Source: CAYRPN01 sp964426135 (GTDB taxonomy: Bacteria; Planctomycetota; Phycisphaerae; Phycisphaerales; Phycisphaeraceae). From it: a stretch of DNA of 38,395 bases. The DNA lies in assembly GCA_964426135.1 (NCBI GenBank), contig CAYRPN010000051.1:1-38395 (forward strand), in the 5' to 3' direction. Below, piece after piece: positions 12,101-16,746 of this stretch. Position 1 is the first letter of the stretch. Each line of letters begins with the position of its first letter. The notes beneath the pieces are model-generated. The model did not search any database. It had not been told where the DNA came from and saw only the letters and a list, made by a program, of their open reading frames with translations. A program made the position numbers and the translations under genes.

Positions 12101-12954
12101 ACGGAAACCATCGGCACGATCGCCTTCGACGCCGTCTCCACATCCAGGTGATGCACCGGCAGCATGACGGTGACGACCTCGCCGGGCCGGAACTGCGGCT
12201 GCTTCGCTTCATCGAGGCCGGCGAGAATCTTGGCCTTGAGCGCCGCGTCGCTTAGCGGCACCACCTGCAGGTAGCGCCCGGACTCGACCATCATCACGCC
12301 CTTGATCGCCAGCAGGACGTTGAGCGTGTCCATCGCTTCGTCGTAGGTGTACGGCTCGGCATCAAAGAAGGTGAGCGTGCCTTCGATCTTCGCCTCGGCA
12401 AGAAGGGGCCGACCCGACATCTGCGAGAAGCGGCGCACGACGTCGGTGTACGGAATGCCGTCGAACTGGAAGCGGATGTTGCGCTCGGCGCGATTCAGCG
12501 GCTTCGTCGCGGGTTGCGCCGTTTTCGTCGCGGGTTCCGTGGTCGGCTTTGCCTCTGGCTTGACGGGCGGAGCGGATTTGGTCGGATCGGATTTCGTCGC
12601 GGGGTCGGTCTTGGTGGGCTCACCTTTGGCGGGTTCCGTCTTGACGGGTTCGCCCTTCGCCGGCTCCGTCGCGGACTTTTCCTTCGCGCCGGTTTCAGTC
12701 TTCACAGGTTCCTTGGGCGCAGCCTCTTCGCCAGCAGCCTTGGCGCCTTCGGTTTTCACCGGCGATTCAGGCTTGGCCGGTTCCACGGGCACATCCACCA
12801 GCGCGGGGCCTGTCTTCGGCGCGGGCGTCTCCACCTTCGCCGCCCCGGTGGACGGCGCGTCGGACACCTGCACGGCGATCGACATCGGCGCGACGCAGGC
12901 AAGCGCCAGCACCGCGGCTGAGAACACGAAACGTGACATGGAACTACGGAGCAT
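157..12954 (-). CDS. gspD: Giant type II secretion secretin GspD, 4265 aa, about 39 N1-type modules
   Basis: This is the outer-membrane channel of the type II secretion system. The start is firm: AAGGAGGT sits 6 nt before the ATG, overlapping the preceding gene by 11 bp. A signal peptide (residues about 1-28) is followed by a Pro/Lys/Thr-rich linker to about 155. An N0 domain spans about 158-240. Then come about 39 N1-type modules (about 255-3919, mean about 94 residues), each starting like VYPVKNADA and ending like SNSLIVSA then LIKQLD. The secretin domain (about 3920-4155) carries VPILGDIPVLGELFKSS and ELLIILTPRVL. The tail is Asn/Gly-rich and ends VVDIKVGR. Usual GspD is 600-750 residues with three such modules. 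Modules 14, 15 and 23 carry long low-complexity inserts (about 1335-1505, 1585-1690, 2375-2475). The modules have diverged, so a simple assembly duplication is unlikely. It is last in the operon, after the gspM/C gene. Confidence 0.95.
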   Translation of the reverse strand: MLRSSMSRFVFSAAVLALACVAPMSIAVQVSDAPSTGAAKVETPAPKTGPALVDVPVEPAKPESPVKTEGAKAAGEEAAPKEPVKTETGAKEKSATEPAKGEPVKTEPAKGEPTKTDPATKSDPTKSAPPVKPEAKPTTEPATKTAQPATKPLNRAERNIRFQFDGIPYTDVVRRFSQMSGRPLLAEAKIEGTLTFFDAEPYTYDEAMDTLNVLLAIKGVMMVESGRYLQVVPLSDAALKAKILAGLDEAKQPQFRPGEVVTVMLPVHHLDVETASKAIVPMVSVFGRIAPVPRGKGVLLTDTVTNLQRIRTLLTLMDQKAEDETKLDLRSYQLKKASASNAANMVNNLLRGGSRSYSREGSSGGPPSTTTRSNESVIYASADERANILLLRGTKDMLELAEQLLKLIDTDAPSGEQIKVFTLTTAGAKDVAAAVLSVFYRRGGSGEGSRADQVFIYGDATMNSVLVRANIEDMPVIEDLIKKLDQQVKAFNSIKAFPLKAASAASIADVLTRVLAPRDSAGSRIGTSVAVSVDSASNIIYVSGPPYVIEMAEKTLKDIDRREESGRELHALPIKDADVTAIATALAATYEREYGKSGAALAPVIQAIPASNSLLVSCTQAQWEQMKPLVEQLTKAAIPTNIAVTKIVPLKHAKAAELAETLKQVFVAKAGNAAISSPYGARSAAYASSYGRRSSDGESAPAPVVIAPSTAADAAIIIVAAEQTNSLVISADEEHHTKVADLIKLMDVEPTEKADPIQIVRLQSADAARLAQTLTAMVPAAAGKAASVFIQPDVATNSVLLRAPESERKALETLIASLDKDTKQNAREQRLVQLKFVSASALAPMLTQLYMPATARDAAKAIDNGEQVIIAAAPGDKTLVVDAPLMKVEQIARLVASMDTENGPAQQQVRTYLLANSNARELAGNLARLFAADVKSAAPGAELPPRFEADGATNQLIVSATQSQFTAIEKLVKDLEKETLNATQTRTFRLKFAKAEEVVTVIQSMLLDSAGGAAAAAKNDRIVRVAALAATNDIVVQGPPDKLALAEQLIKTFDDEHATKGAVIQTVFLKNAQAASLADAVQTVINGKVRPGAVAGEEVVVTADPNSNSVLVRGPASLALEATEMIKRLDSQSETSRTQMKVYRLENGDPAAMAKTVEALFKSIIAQQSSGKGMTPPPFSVAADERTRSLVISTTSSYFTLVEQLLLQLDQSQERIERKAEIHRLVNAKASDVWFQLDSMYADRKGEDKPVIDYDPASNTVTAIGKEQDLKQIAEVVAKVDEQVDNSLQVVVIPMKQLKAGKMANVLKTVYEQTNGAKVIVTDKLPAPGEAPVPKKDEPEPKKDDAAPLKKGPSSRLDQKDNFQFSIFNFQLKIPSEEDIAVSPRRGTSSRSVIETASRASQAGAEPVEMTDLAMEVAEASAEAVDTSPFTPYVFPNDVRRMALNVAGEVTPATQFALAEPEKDKAKAGAQPAPVKPAAPAPIAPAVVAPVGNPTIKTIEVQPGADGKVPDVVIAVDEASNSLIISGTRKQIDEMQALLTKLAGDTTATDELDFRVYPIKNADPEIITQLLNSLFNPRLLQGANMQGINPLQQQLFQMQQQWWMQQPGGIPGVGTVPGVGATGFDAGGDTGGGRRAGRGGDAGGDPLSAAMNFLNQGQGGGRNQGGQSGGRNTQGNTAGGGRTQQQQQVLPTVALVADKRTNRVIARGKPADLDLIGEVIKQLDTSTTTASEVRIFPLKNTDAREVATNLTDMFVGSRRTGATGSARSVLIRGKIEKKIQEETGSNEPVDMSQILSIGANQQTNSVIVTAPGVVMGIVAEVIEELDQTAANASVPSVRMYPVKNADVSGTVANLRQIFAPLTTGTSSTGGQGRVVITADAAASTIIVAASPDQHKMIAEVIKDIDKAQPGDELSIVVYRINNVDASSVSGTLNEMILGGGAGARVNNIPLQVLPGRGGRTTPTAPGAATSATAGAPGAVRITADASANAIVVRAAKEQHEQIKKLIEELDVAVASQQPVQLIALKHADPVNIAQILNKVFSNQQQNQIRFGNFSTQQRQAIVIDGDRDAKVLIVGADEKSFEKISEMAKQLDVASPAGQLTQKIVQLEHAQAASVAVALTDAFAAQQRGAAGGAGNVLNRAAGGGVEDVSNRVTVVAEPVSNSVIVTANEENHAKIDLLIAKLDTSRRGGLTSDVLSLKNAKAADLAKALKEVAANNTGVRGTGRAGTSGAMTETVVSADPSTNTILFSGPAAEVTKLRKMAEDLDISKNDVETGVTVIPIKNGDAVKMAATVRNLFNQVALNSGFNMGPTSSKFAIEGDAGSNSLIVVAGTEMLSQLRFTINHLELVAPQRGQPRIIALKYADPNEFQRVIYSIYGGQPDQTQQQGGTQQGNPNQGNNQGPNQGNNQGNRGGNQGNFQPGGNPTGNPGGARPGGNPGRGGANPGGGLIPRGPASDRGGTTSTVATTEGRVTATPLPSNRSVIVNASDEDLAAILKLAEAMDKAAEGTKRSTKVVILKNANNTRVAQSLNTLFLSTARANVPEDRVSVTALAGTQAVVVAAVAEKMAEVEALIAQLDDKAVTPQVEFRVYPVKNTSPTKMLPLMQRMMTKVEEIKQDPSVDVQADERTRSIIVTAKTNVFDSIGKIIDLLDTAPAHEKADVMIVQLKRADATRMANVINSMLRPSADAQITPEAKALQEQVRVLTVADDKGQRKIELDLTKPIKVTADPLQTGEQGSNALLISSTKENLQGLVQLVQLLDQVPLTEAVKVQLVLLKTADAEAVARTLTEIFTQGQKLSGKPGTSTQGKAEPETDTGKALVNPLNVSSDARTNTLVLSGRAETLELAVQITKDLDREAGKFVTEVKLFTLSHAKASAIAPILSEVFAESQTTGGGAGAAGGAGGNSGIEGMKTQVTRLRTVLSNGKTIDSETAKSRPALTIRADDTTQTLVVAARSDVMPLIADVVKTLDVPGAGAGNLVRFMPLENADATRIKALIDSLYTGANAKDVRPTDVPTVGVDTRTNTLVITTSEKTYAVISAMLKQVDKKLPIELKEIRLVKLKNAQAATLAPVLQKAMDDRVARQQSLGVNDAEALKVLVTADDRSNSLIIGGSNEGYKLVESIAMQLDDAGPALGGQIQIVSLKNAVAGQIATTLTTLFDQRYAAATATDVKRQKPVILADARSNMLLISANGDDSKVLEGLLMKMDVKLDDPAVGIYVIGMKHNDSSVVGPAITRLFTAREASLTPTGQQPVPQNKVSVETDSLSNALIIAASKENMLLIQGLLAKLDVEPSSQTGAVRMYALQNSDATRVSTMLKNLATQGFIKPGGTTSTQNAAQTARDKVSIEVDTRTNVVIVSASKENFAVIEEIIKQIDSSKDFGALGDVRMYLMKNADATRLGPTLQQLFDAKLAAEKETGTGAGARALKVSFIADARTNTLMVAGSKESFAAVEQMIQQLDGQQVPAASEFRIFKLEQATAAALQVTVNNLFTNRLSRGTTKDPVTVLADTRSNSLIVGASAAEMALAEALIKQLDIKGKDAAAEPRMFMLKKADALQVATTLRGVFAESATGTTAAPGGNGAVTGQAGGVNISVDERLNAVIVTAGKADMERIENLVKQLDNHTVQRITEIRVFTLTHADATELATILNDVLTKAPVDPAKGAGAAGAGRQSMLQFLDRSENGKEFIAQAIQEGVMVSADKRSNSLIVSAPLDYMPLLGRLIRSLDQTTPKKAEIQMFKLVNADATLTADILTQLFKLEAAAGTNPKAVEYTLVSGKQTVSTDGTGNGASAPFGTAEQDSLRVTVDTRTNTLFVGGGAKHVALAAQVISELDASPALERKTEVFRLRNGQATAIQTAVSGFLEQERQRLTSTMGADKIGAAQRLSEQDVSIVADPDSNSLLISASPRYFDHIKGIINKLDDPKPQVLIQVLLAEVTLDDSTDLGFEWQYNFRVGNANATLGTDFGIAPAFNQFGGLGLSVTGGDLSFFLRALQSQGKLEVLSRPQILASDNQPANINVGQRVPFVTNSQINDNGNVVNTIEYEDVGILLNVVARISDDGFVNMDINPEISSLSDSSVQVSEAVNAPIINNRSAETKVTVQDGQTIVVGGLITSSDNHREDKVPILGDIPVLGELFKSSTHKKVRTELLIILTPRVLYKPEKIGEITKYEMQRLELMKKLKLQDAGKAIDIPFNGQGPLQKFEGEPPTNGNGNGRVNGNGVTGNNAGNSPTSQPRQPRVKPDFGPMDGGAPSETPKKGTEVVDIKVGR
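8833..8872. repeat. AT-rich 7-bp tandem repeat inside gspD
   Basis: TTGAAAA is repeated about four times, making an AT-rich patch in otherwise GC-rich coding DNA. Read on the minus strand it adds NFQFSIFNFQLKIP to the secretin (about residues 1361-1374), inside the insert of module 14. A similar AT-rich sequence occurs between genes at 16621-16660. This suggests that a normally intergenic repeat entered the coding sequence without breaking the frame. Confidence 0.85.
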
Positions 12955-14284
12955 GATCGACCTCCTTGGCAGCCGGTTCGCTGCTGGGAACTGCTTTGCC
13001 GGCTGCGCTCACATCGGCTGGGGGCTTCAAACTGCTGTCCCCGTCGGGCTTGGACTTGATTTCAGCGTCGGACTTAGGTTTGGTCTCGACAGCGGACTTG
13101 GACTGCGCCTGGGAGTCGGGCTTTGAACCGGCGTCGGCGGGAGAAGCATCGGAAGGCTTTGGCGCCGCGGGCTTCGCGACATCCGCGGCTTCTGTTGCGG
13201 TTTTGGGCGTTTCAGGCGCAGCCGGCGCAGGCGCGGGAACCAGCACAGGAATCTGCGCGACCAACTCGGCAGGCAGCCGGTCGCGCGCCATCAGGTATTT
13301 CTCGCTGACGTAGTGCCCAAGTTCCAGGGCGAAAAACTCCCGGCCGATCAGCACGATCACGCGGCTGGACGAAATGATCTCCGGCTTCTTCACGAGCGGC
13401 AGCGGGCGGTAATCCACCATCACGATCTCGCCGCCCATGAAGTCTTCACCGACCTTGTAAATCGTACTCTTGAGCGTCTTGACGTCCTTGACCACGATCT
13501 CCACCTGGTCGTTCCACGTGGGCAGGCCGACGAGTTGATACGTCGGCGCCGGCGGCGGAGGCGTGGTGGTGGTGCGCGGCGGCTCCTCGACGCGCGTCGT
13601 GCGCGTCGGCGGCGGTGGCGGCGGCGGCGGCGGTCTCTTGATGTACGGCCGGAAAATGTCGCGCTGCGGAATCACGTTGAACGCCAGCCGATCTTCGCTC
13701 TTCTCCACGCCGGCGGCGATCTGCACCTTGTCCGGCTCGATGGGCATCGCCCGCTCGCCCTCCACCGGATCGAGCACCAGCGTCGTGTAACGCAGCGACA
13801 GCGTCATGTCGGTGGAGTTGGCGATCGGCGACCACGCCATATTGTCCAGCTTGTGCAGGTGCGGGTCGGCGTCCATCAGGAAGAGCAGGTTCGTGAGCTT
13901 CTCCTGCGAGCCTTTGACGCGCACGTTCCAGCCGATCTCCCGGCCACCCTTGACGCTGCGGCCGGCGACCGGCGTCAGCGACAGATCCTCCGACGCCAGC
14001 CCGCTGCGGCCGACGATGCGCACGAGATGGGCGCGGCAAAGTTCGCTGGCGGTGGAAGGGTCGTCGCCGAAGGAAGCAAGCGTCCAGTTGCGCAGATTCG
14101 CGCGGTGATCGCCTTCCATGCGCACCTGCCGCTCGAGCTTGTCCACATCGAGCGCCGACTGGAACGCTTTCTTGCGGGCGTCGGCGGTGGGCTCGAGGAT
14201 CAGCTTCATCGCCAGCAGCGACACCAGCACCAGTCCCAGCAGGGAGGCGGTGGCGATGGCCAGGATTTTTTCGCGTCCGTTCAT
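12944..14284 (-). CDS. GspM/PilO-like protein fused to a GspC/PilP-like homology region
   Basis: This is probably the inner-membrane bridge between GspL and the secretin. Residues 7-28 form one membrane segment (IATASLLGLVLVSLLAM), so the rest should be periplasmic. Residues about 30-195 resemble the coiled-coil plus ferredoxin-like layout of GspM/PilO. At about 206 the sequence changes to RDIFRPYIKR, a run of nine prolines, and then about 245-330 (YQLVGLPTW ... YKVGEDFMGGEIVMVDY). That pattern recalls the homology region of GspC and PilP, which normally contacts secretin N0. The last ~110 residues are Pro/Ala/Lys/Ser-rich and look disordered. The gene starts 3 nt after the gspL stop, so translation is probably coupled. 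No separate gspC exists in the operon, which supports the fusion reading. The fold assignment rests on motifs only. Confidence 0.75.
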   Translation of the reverse strand: MNGREKILAIATASLLGLVLVSLLAMKLILEPTADARKKAFQSALDVDKLERQVRMEGDHRANLRNWTLASFGDDPSTASELCRAHLVRIVGRSGLASEDLSLTPVAGRSVKGGREIGWNVRVKGSQEKLTNLLFLMDADPHLHKLDNMAWSPIANSTDMTLSLRYTTLVLDPVEGERAMPIEPDKVQIAAGVEKSEDRLAFNVIPQRDIFRPYIKRPPPPPPPPPTRTTRVEEPPRTTTTPPPPAPTYQLVGLPTWNDQVEIVVKDVKTLKSTIYKVGEDFMGGEIVMVDYRPLPLVKKPEIISSSRVIVLIGREFFALELGHYVSEKYLMARDRLPAELVAQIPVLVPAPAPAAPETPKTATEAADVAKPAAPKPSDASPADAGSKPDSQAQSKSAVETKPKSDAEIKSKPDGDSSLKPPADVSAAGKAVPSSEPAAKEVDHAP

Positions 14285-14287
14285 GGG

Positions 14288-16279
14288 TCAGTTGCGGCGA
14301 TAGCGATCCTTGGAATCTTTGGAATAGCGAGGATCCTTGGAGGATTCGCGGGAGTCCTTCGTGGTGCTTCGGGACGAATCCTTCGAGGATTCTTTAGTCG
14401 GCTCCTTCCCTTCACGCGTGTCGCTCGAACCGTTGCTCGTGCTCTTGCCGTCCTTGGCGGCGTCGTCGGCGGTGGTCGTCGCGCTCTTCTCCGCGCCTTC
14501 GCCGGTCTTCTCGGCCGTTTTCTCACCGGAGGATTTTTCGCCGGAGGACTTCTCGCCGTTGGATTTTTCCAAGGCTTCGCCATTCTCTCCGCGGGGTTGC
14601 TCTGTTCGCGTCTCGCCTGAGGCGCCGCCGCGTTTGCGAATCTTGATGAGTTCGAACGATCCGTCATCGCTGGGCCTCGGCGGCGCTTTCAGCGCGGCGG
14701 GCTTGATCTCCATGTCGGGATCGATGCCGATGCGCACGCTGGTGGTGTAGGCGTAGCCGAACTCATCGTTGGTCGGCGTCTCGCTGCCGAGTTTCACGTC
14801 GTAACCCGCCTCGCGCAGGTTTTTGGAAAGATCAGTGATGACCTTGCTGGCGCGGGCCTTGACGGTGAAGACCAGTGAGCCGTCCGGATTGCTCTTGAGC
14901 GAAGTGACATACGCCTCGGTCGCCGGCGGCAGGTGCGCGCTGAGGCTGGCCCAGTGGGCGAGCCAGTCGCGCCCTTCGCCGAGCCATTCCTCGACCGCGG
15001 CGACGCGTTTGCCGAGCTTGTCCACGTTGCGATTGTGCTTCTCCAGTTCGTTGTACTTCGCCCGCAGCGCGGCCAGGTCCGCCTCGGCCTCGTTGCGATT
15101 CGAGATGCCCAGCACCAGCAGCAGCAGCAGCGCCATGCCCACCGCGGCCGCAACCAGGGCGGCGCGAATCTGCTTCGTGTTCCGTTCGACCGGCGGGTTC
15201 TTCGGATTCAGGAAATCGAACGGCATCCGATCGGCGGAGCCATGGGCGATCGCCAGACCCAGCGCGGAACTGAAGCCGCGCGGGTCGGCGGTTCCCTCCG
15301 TCTTGCGGAAGCGCAGCGGCGTCGTCGGATCGATCTGCGAGCAGGGCAGGCGGAAGCGCTCGTTGAGCGCGGCGACCAACGCGGCTTCCTGCCCCGTGTC
15401 GCCGGTGACGACGACGCGGTCGATCTTCAGGCCGCGGTGGGCGGACATCGCGCTCTGAGCACTGCGGGCCACTTCGACGACCAGGCCCTCGTGCGTCTCG
15501 GCGGCGGTGAGGGACCGGCCGTCATCGTCGTGCAACCGGACCAGCGCGCTGCGGCTGAACGCCAGCGCCCCGCCGATGAGCACATTGATCTCCGCCTCGG
15601 CGCTCATCACATGGACCAGCAGCACGTTGCCGCCGCGCCCTTCGCGCGGAGCGCAACCCTCGAAAAAACGCATGTCGGCATACGGACGAAGTCCCAGCCG
15701 AAGCAGGCGGAATCCGGCGATGTCGGCGATCTGCTGGTGATGCTCCACCACCGAGCGCTGCACCGCGGCGACCAGCACATTCAGCGGCGCCTTGCCGGAC
15801 GCGTCGCCTTTGGCGTCACCGGCAGGCGTGGCAGCAGCGGCGGCCGCGGGCGTCGTGGAGGACGCGAGATTCTGCACATTGAAGTCGATCACCGCCTGAT
15901 CGAGCGGGAAGGGAAGTTCCTTCTCCACCTGGTACCGCACCATGGCAGGCAATTCGCGTTCATTCTCAACGGCGGGCAGCGTGATGGTCTTGAGCACCGC
16001 CTGGCTACGCGGCACGTCCATGAGGACGCGCTGGCCGGCGAGGCCCAGGTCTTTCAAGGCATCGCGGAGGAACTCGCCGACTGCCTGGGCGCTCTTGCGG
16101 TCGAGCCCCTCGGGCACATCGATGGCCGCCAGCGTGCGGATGCGCGGCAGGGCCCCGTCGCGGCCGGCGTCGGCGTGAACCACGCGCAGCTTGCGCGCTT
16201 CCAAGTCCAACGCCACCACCGGCGGCAGCGGCGCCTGAAAGACGAAGGAGCGGGTTTTTTCAAGCCAGTCGGTGAGCAT
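14288..16279 (-). CDS. gspL: GspL-type protein (PilM-like plus PilN-like fusion)
   Basis: This is the inner-membrane platform protein that links the cytoplasmic ATPase to the periplasmic parts. Residues about 18-345 are an actin-like PilM domain. The diagnostic stretch reads KTITLPAVENERELPAM then YQVEKELPFPLDQAVIDFN. A membrane segment lies at about 372-393 (AALVAAAVGMALLLLLVLGI), followed by a coiled coil and a PilN-like periplasmic domain to about 535. The final ~120 residues are low complexity (GEKSSGEKSSGEK and then S/K/D/R-rich), which is unusual for the family. The start codon has no clear Shine-Dalgarno sequence and directly follows a 98-bp heptamer repeat array. The stop is 3 nt before the next gene. 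Confidence 0.88.
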   Translation of the reverse strand: MLTDWLEKTRSFVFQAPLPPVVALDLEARKLRVVHADAGRDGALPRIRTLAAIDVPEGLDRKSAQAVGEFLRDALKDLGLAGQRVLMDVPRSQAVLKTITLPAVENERELPAMVRYQVEKELPFPLDQAVIDFNVQNLASSTTPAAAAAATPAGDAKGDASGKAPLNVLVAAVQRSVVEHHQQIADIAGFRLLRLGLRPYADMRFFEGCAPREGRGGNVLLVHVMSAEAEINVLIGGALAFSRSALVRLHDDDGRSLTAAETHEGLVVEVARSAQSAMSAHRGLKIDRVVVTGDTGQEAALVAALNERFRLPCSQIDPTTPLRFRKTEGTADPRGFSSALGLAIAHGSADRMPFDFLNPKNPPVERNTKQIRAALVAAAVGMALLLLLVLGISNRNEAEADLAALRAKYNELEKHNRNVDKLGKRVAAVEEWLGEGRDWLAHWASLSAHLPPATEAYVTSLKSNPDGSLVFTVKARASKVITDLSKNLREAGYDVKLGSETPTNDEFGYAYTTSVRIGIDPDMEIKPAALKAPPRPSDDGSFELIKIRKRGGASGETRTEQPRGENGEALEKSNGEKSSGEKSSGEKTAEKTGEGAEKSATTTADDAAKDGKSTSNGSSDTREGKEPTKESSKDSSRSTTKDSRESSKDPRYSKDSKDRYRRN

Positions 16280-16287
16280 GGGGCGAA

Positions 16288-16385
16288 GGGGACAGGGGAC
16301 AGGGGACAGGGAACAGGGAACAGGGAACAGGGAACAGAGAACAGAGGTCAGAGGTCAGAGATCAGAGATCAGAGATCAGAGATCA
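16288..16385. repeat. Array of 14 heptamers with graded sequence drift
   Basis: Exactly fourteen 7-bp units fill 98 bp. Reading left to right they change stepwise: GGGGACA x3, GGGAACA x4, GAGAACA, GAGGTCA x2, GAGATCA x4. It sits immediately upstream of the gspL start codon, where a ribosome-binding site would be expected. The first unit begins 9 bp beyond the ATG. Confidence 0.93.
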
Positions 16386-16400
16386 GGCGCGGGTTGCTCC

Positions 16401-16721
16401 GGCCCCCTCTCCCTCCGGGAGAGGGCTGGGGTGAGGGCCGGTCGAGGTTGTGCGTACGTTCCGTGGGCCGGTCGAGCTTGTGCGTACGTTCCGTGGGCCG
16501 GTCGAGCTTGTGCGTACGTTCCGTGGGCCGGTGAAGCTTGTGCGTACGTTCCATGACCCGGTCGAGCTTGTGCGAACGTTCCATGAGCCAGTGAAGCTTG
16601 TGGGCAAGCTCGCCGATCCGTTCAATTTGCAATTTCCAATTTTCAATTTCAAATTTCTTTCGTGTTCGTACATCCATTGTCATCCGGCCCTCACCCTAGC
16701 CCTCTCCCGGAGGGAGAGGGG
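16401..16721. repeat. Inverted-repeat element enclosing six 30-bp tandem units
   Basis: The outer copies at 16401-16439 and 16686-16721 are inverted versions of one sequence: a CCCTCTCCC / GGGAGAGGG hairpin plus TGGGGTGAGGGCC. Between them lie six 30-bp direct repeats (16441-16620, unit containing GTCGAGCTTGTGCGTACGTT), the last three increasingly degenerate. The gspK-gspL gap of about 470 bp consists almost wholly of repeats. Short open frames here (for example PSPQPSPGGRG-type peptides) are translations of the element, not genes. Confidence 0.9.
16621..16660. repeat. AT-rich CAATTT repeat between gspK and gspL
   Basis: A short AT-rich run (TTCAATTTGCAATTTCC, then TTTCAATTTCAAATTTC) contrasts with the GC-rich surroundings. 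It matches in style the 7-bp AT-rich repeat found inside gspD at 8833-8872. No gene is visible in it. Confidence 0.7.
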
Positions 16722-16746
16722 ATCGGATCGGCCCTAGACCCCTTCT

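Noticed and set aside
49..12255. Very long plus-strand open frames opposite gspD (1039, 1267, 547, 529 codons and others)
   Set aside because: They are exact antisense shadows of a well-supported gene, Arg/His/Gly-rich with no domain, as expected from the GC-rich codon use on the other strand.
157..12954. That the giant gspD is an assembly artefact of duplicated sequence
   Set aside because: The modules share only short motifs and are well diverged, unlike the near-identical units of the true tandem repeats nearby.
16441..16620. CRISPR array
   Set aside because: Units are contiguous direct repeats with no spacers, and no cas genes are present; the same holds for the arrays at 18271, 19460, 21981 and 26701.
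16369..16737. Several open frames with repeated peptides such as THKLDRPTER
   Set aside because: They are translations of the 30-bp tandem units and hairpin elements and exist in many frames at once.
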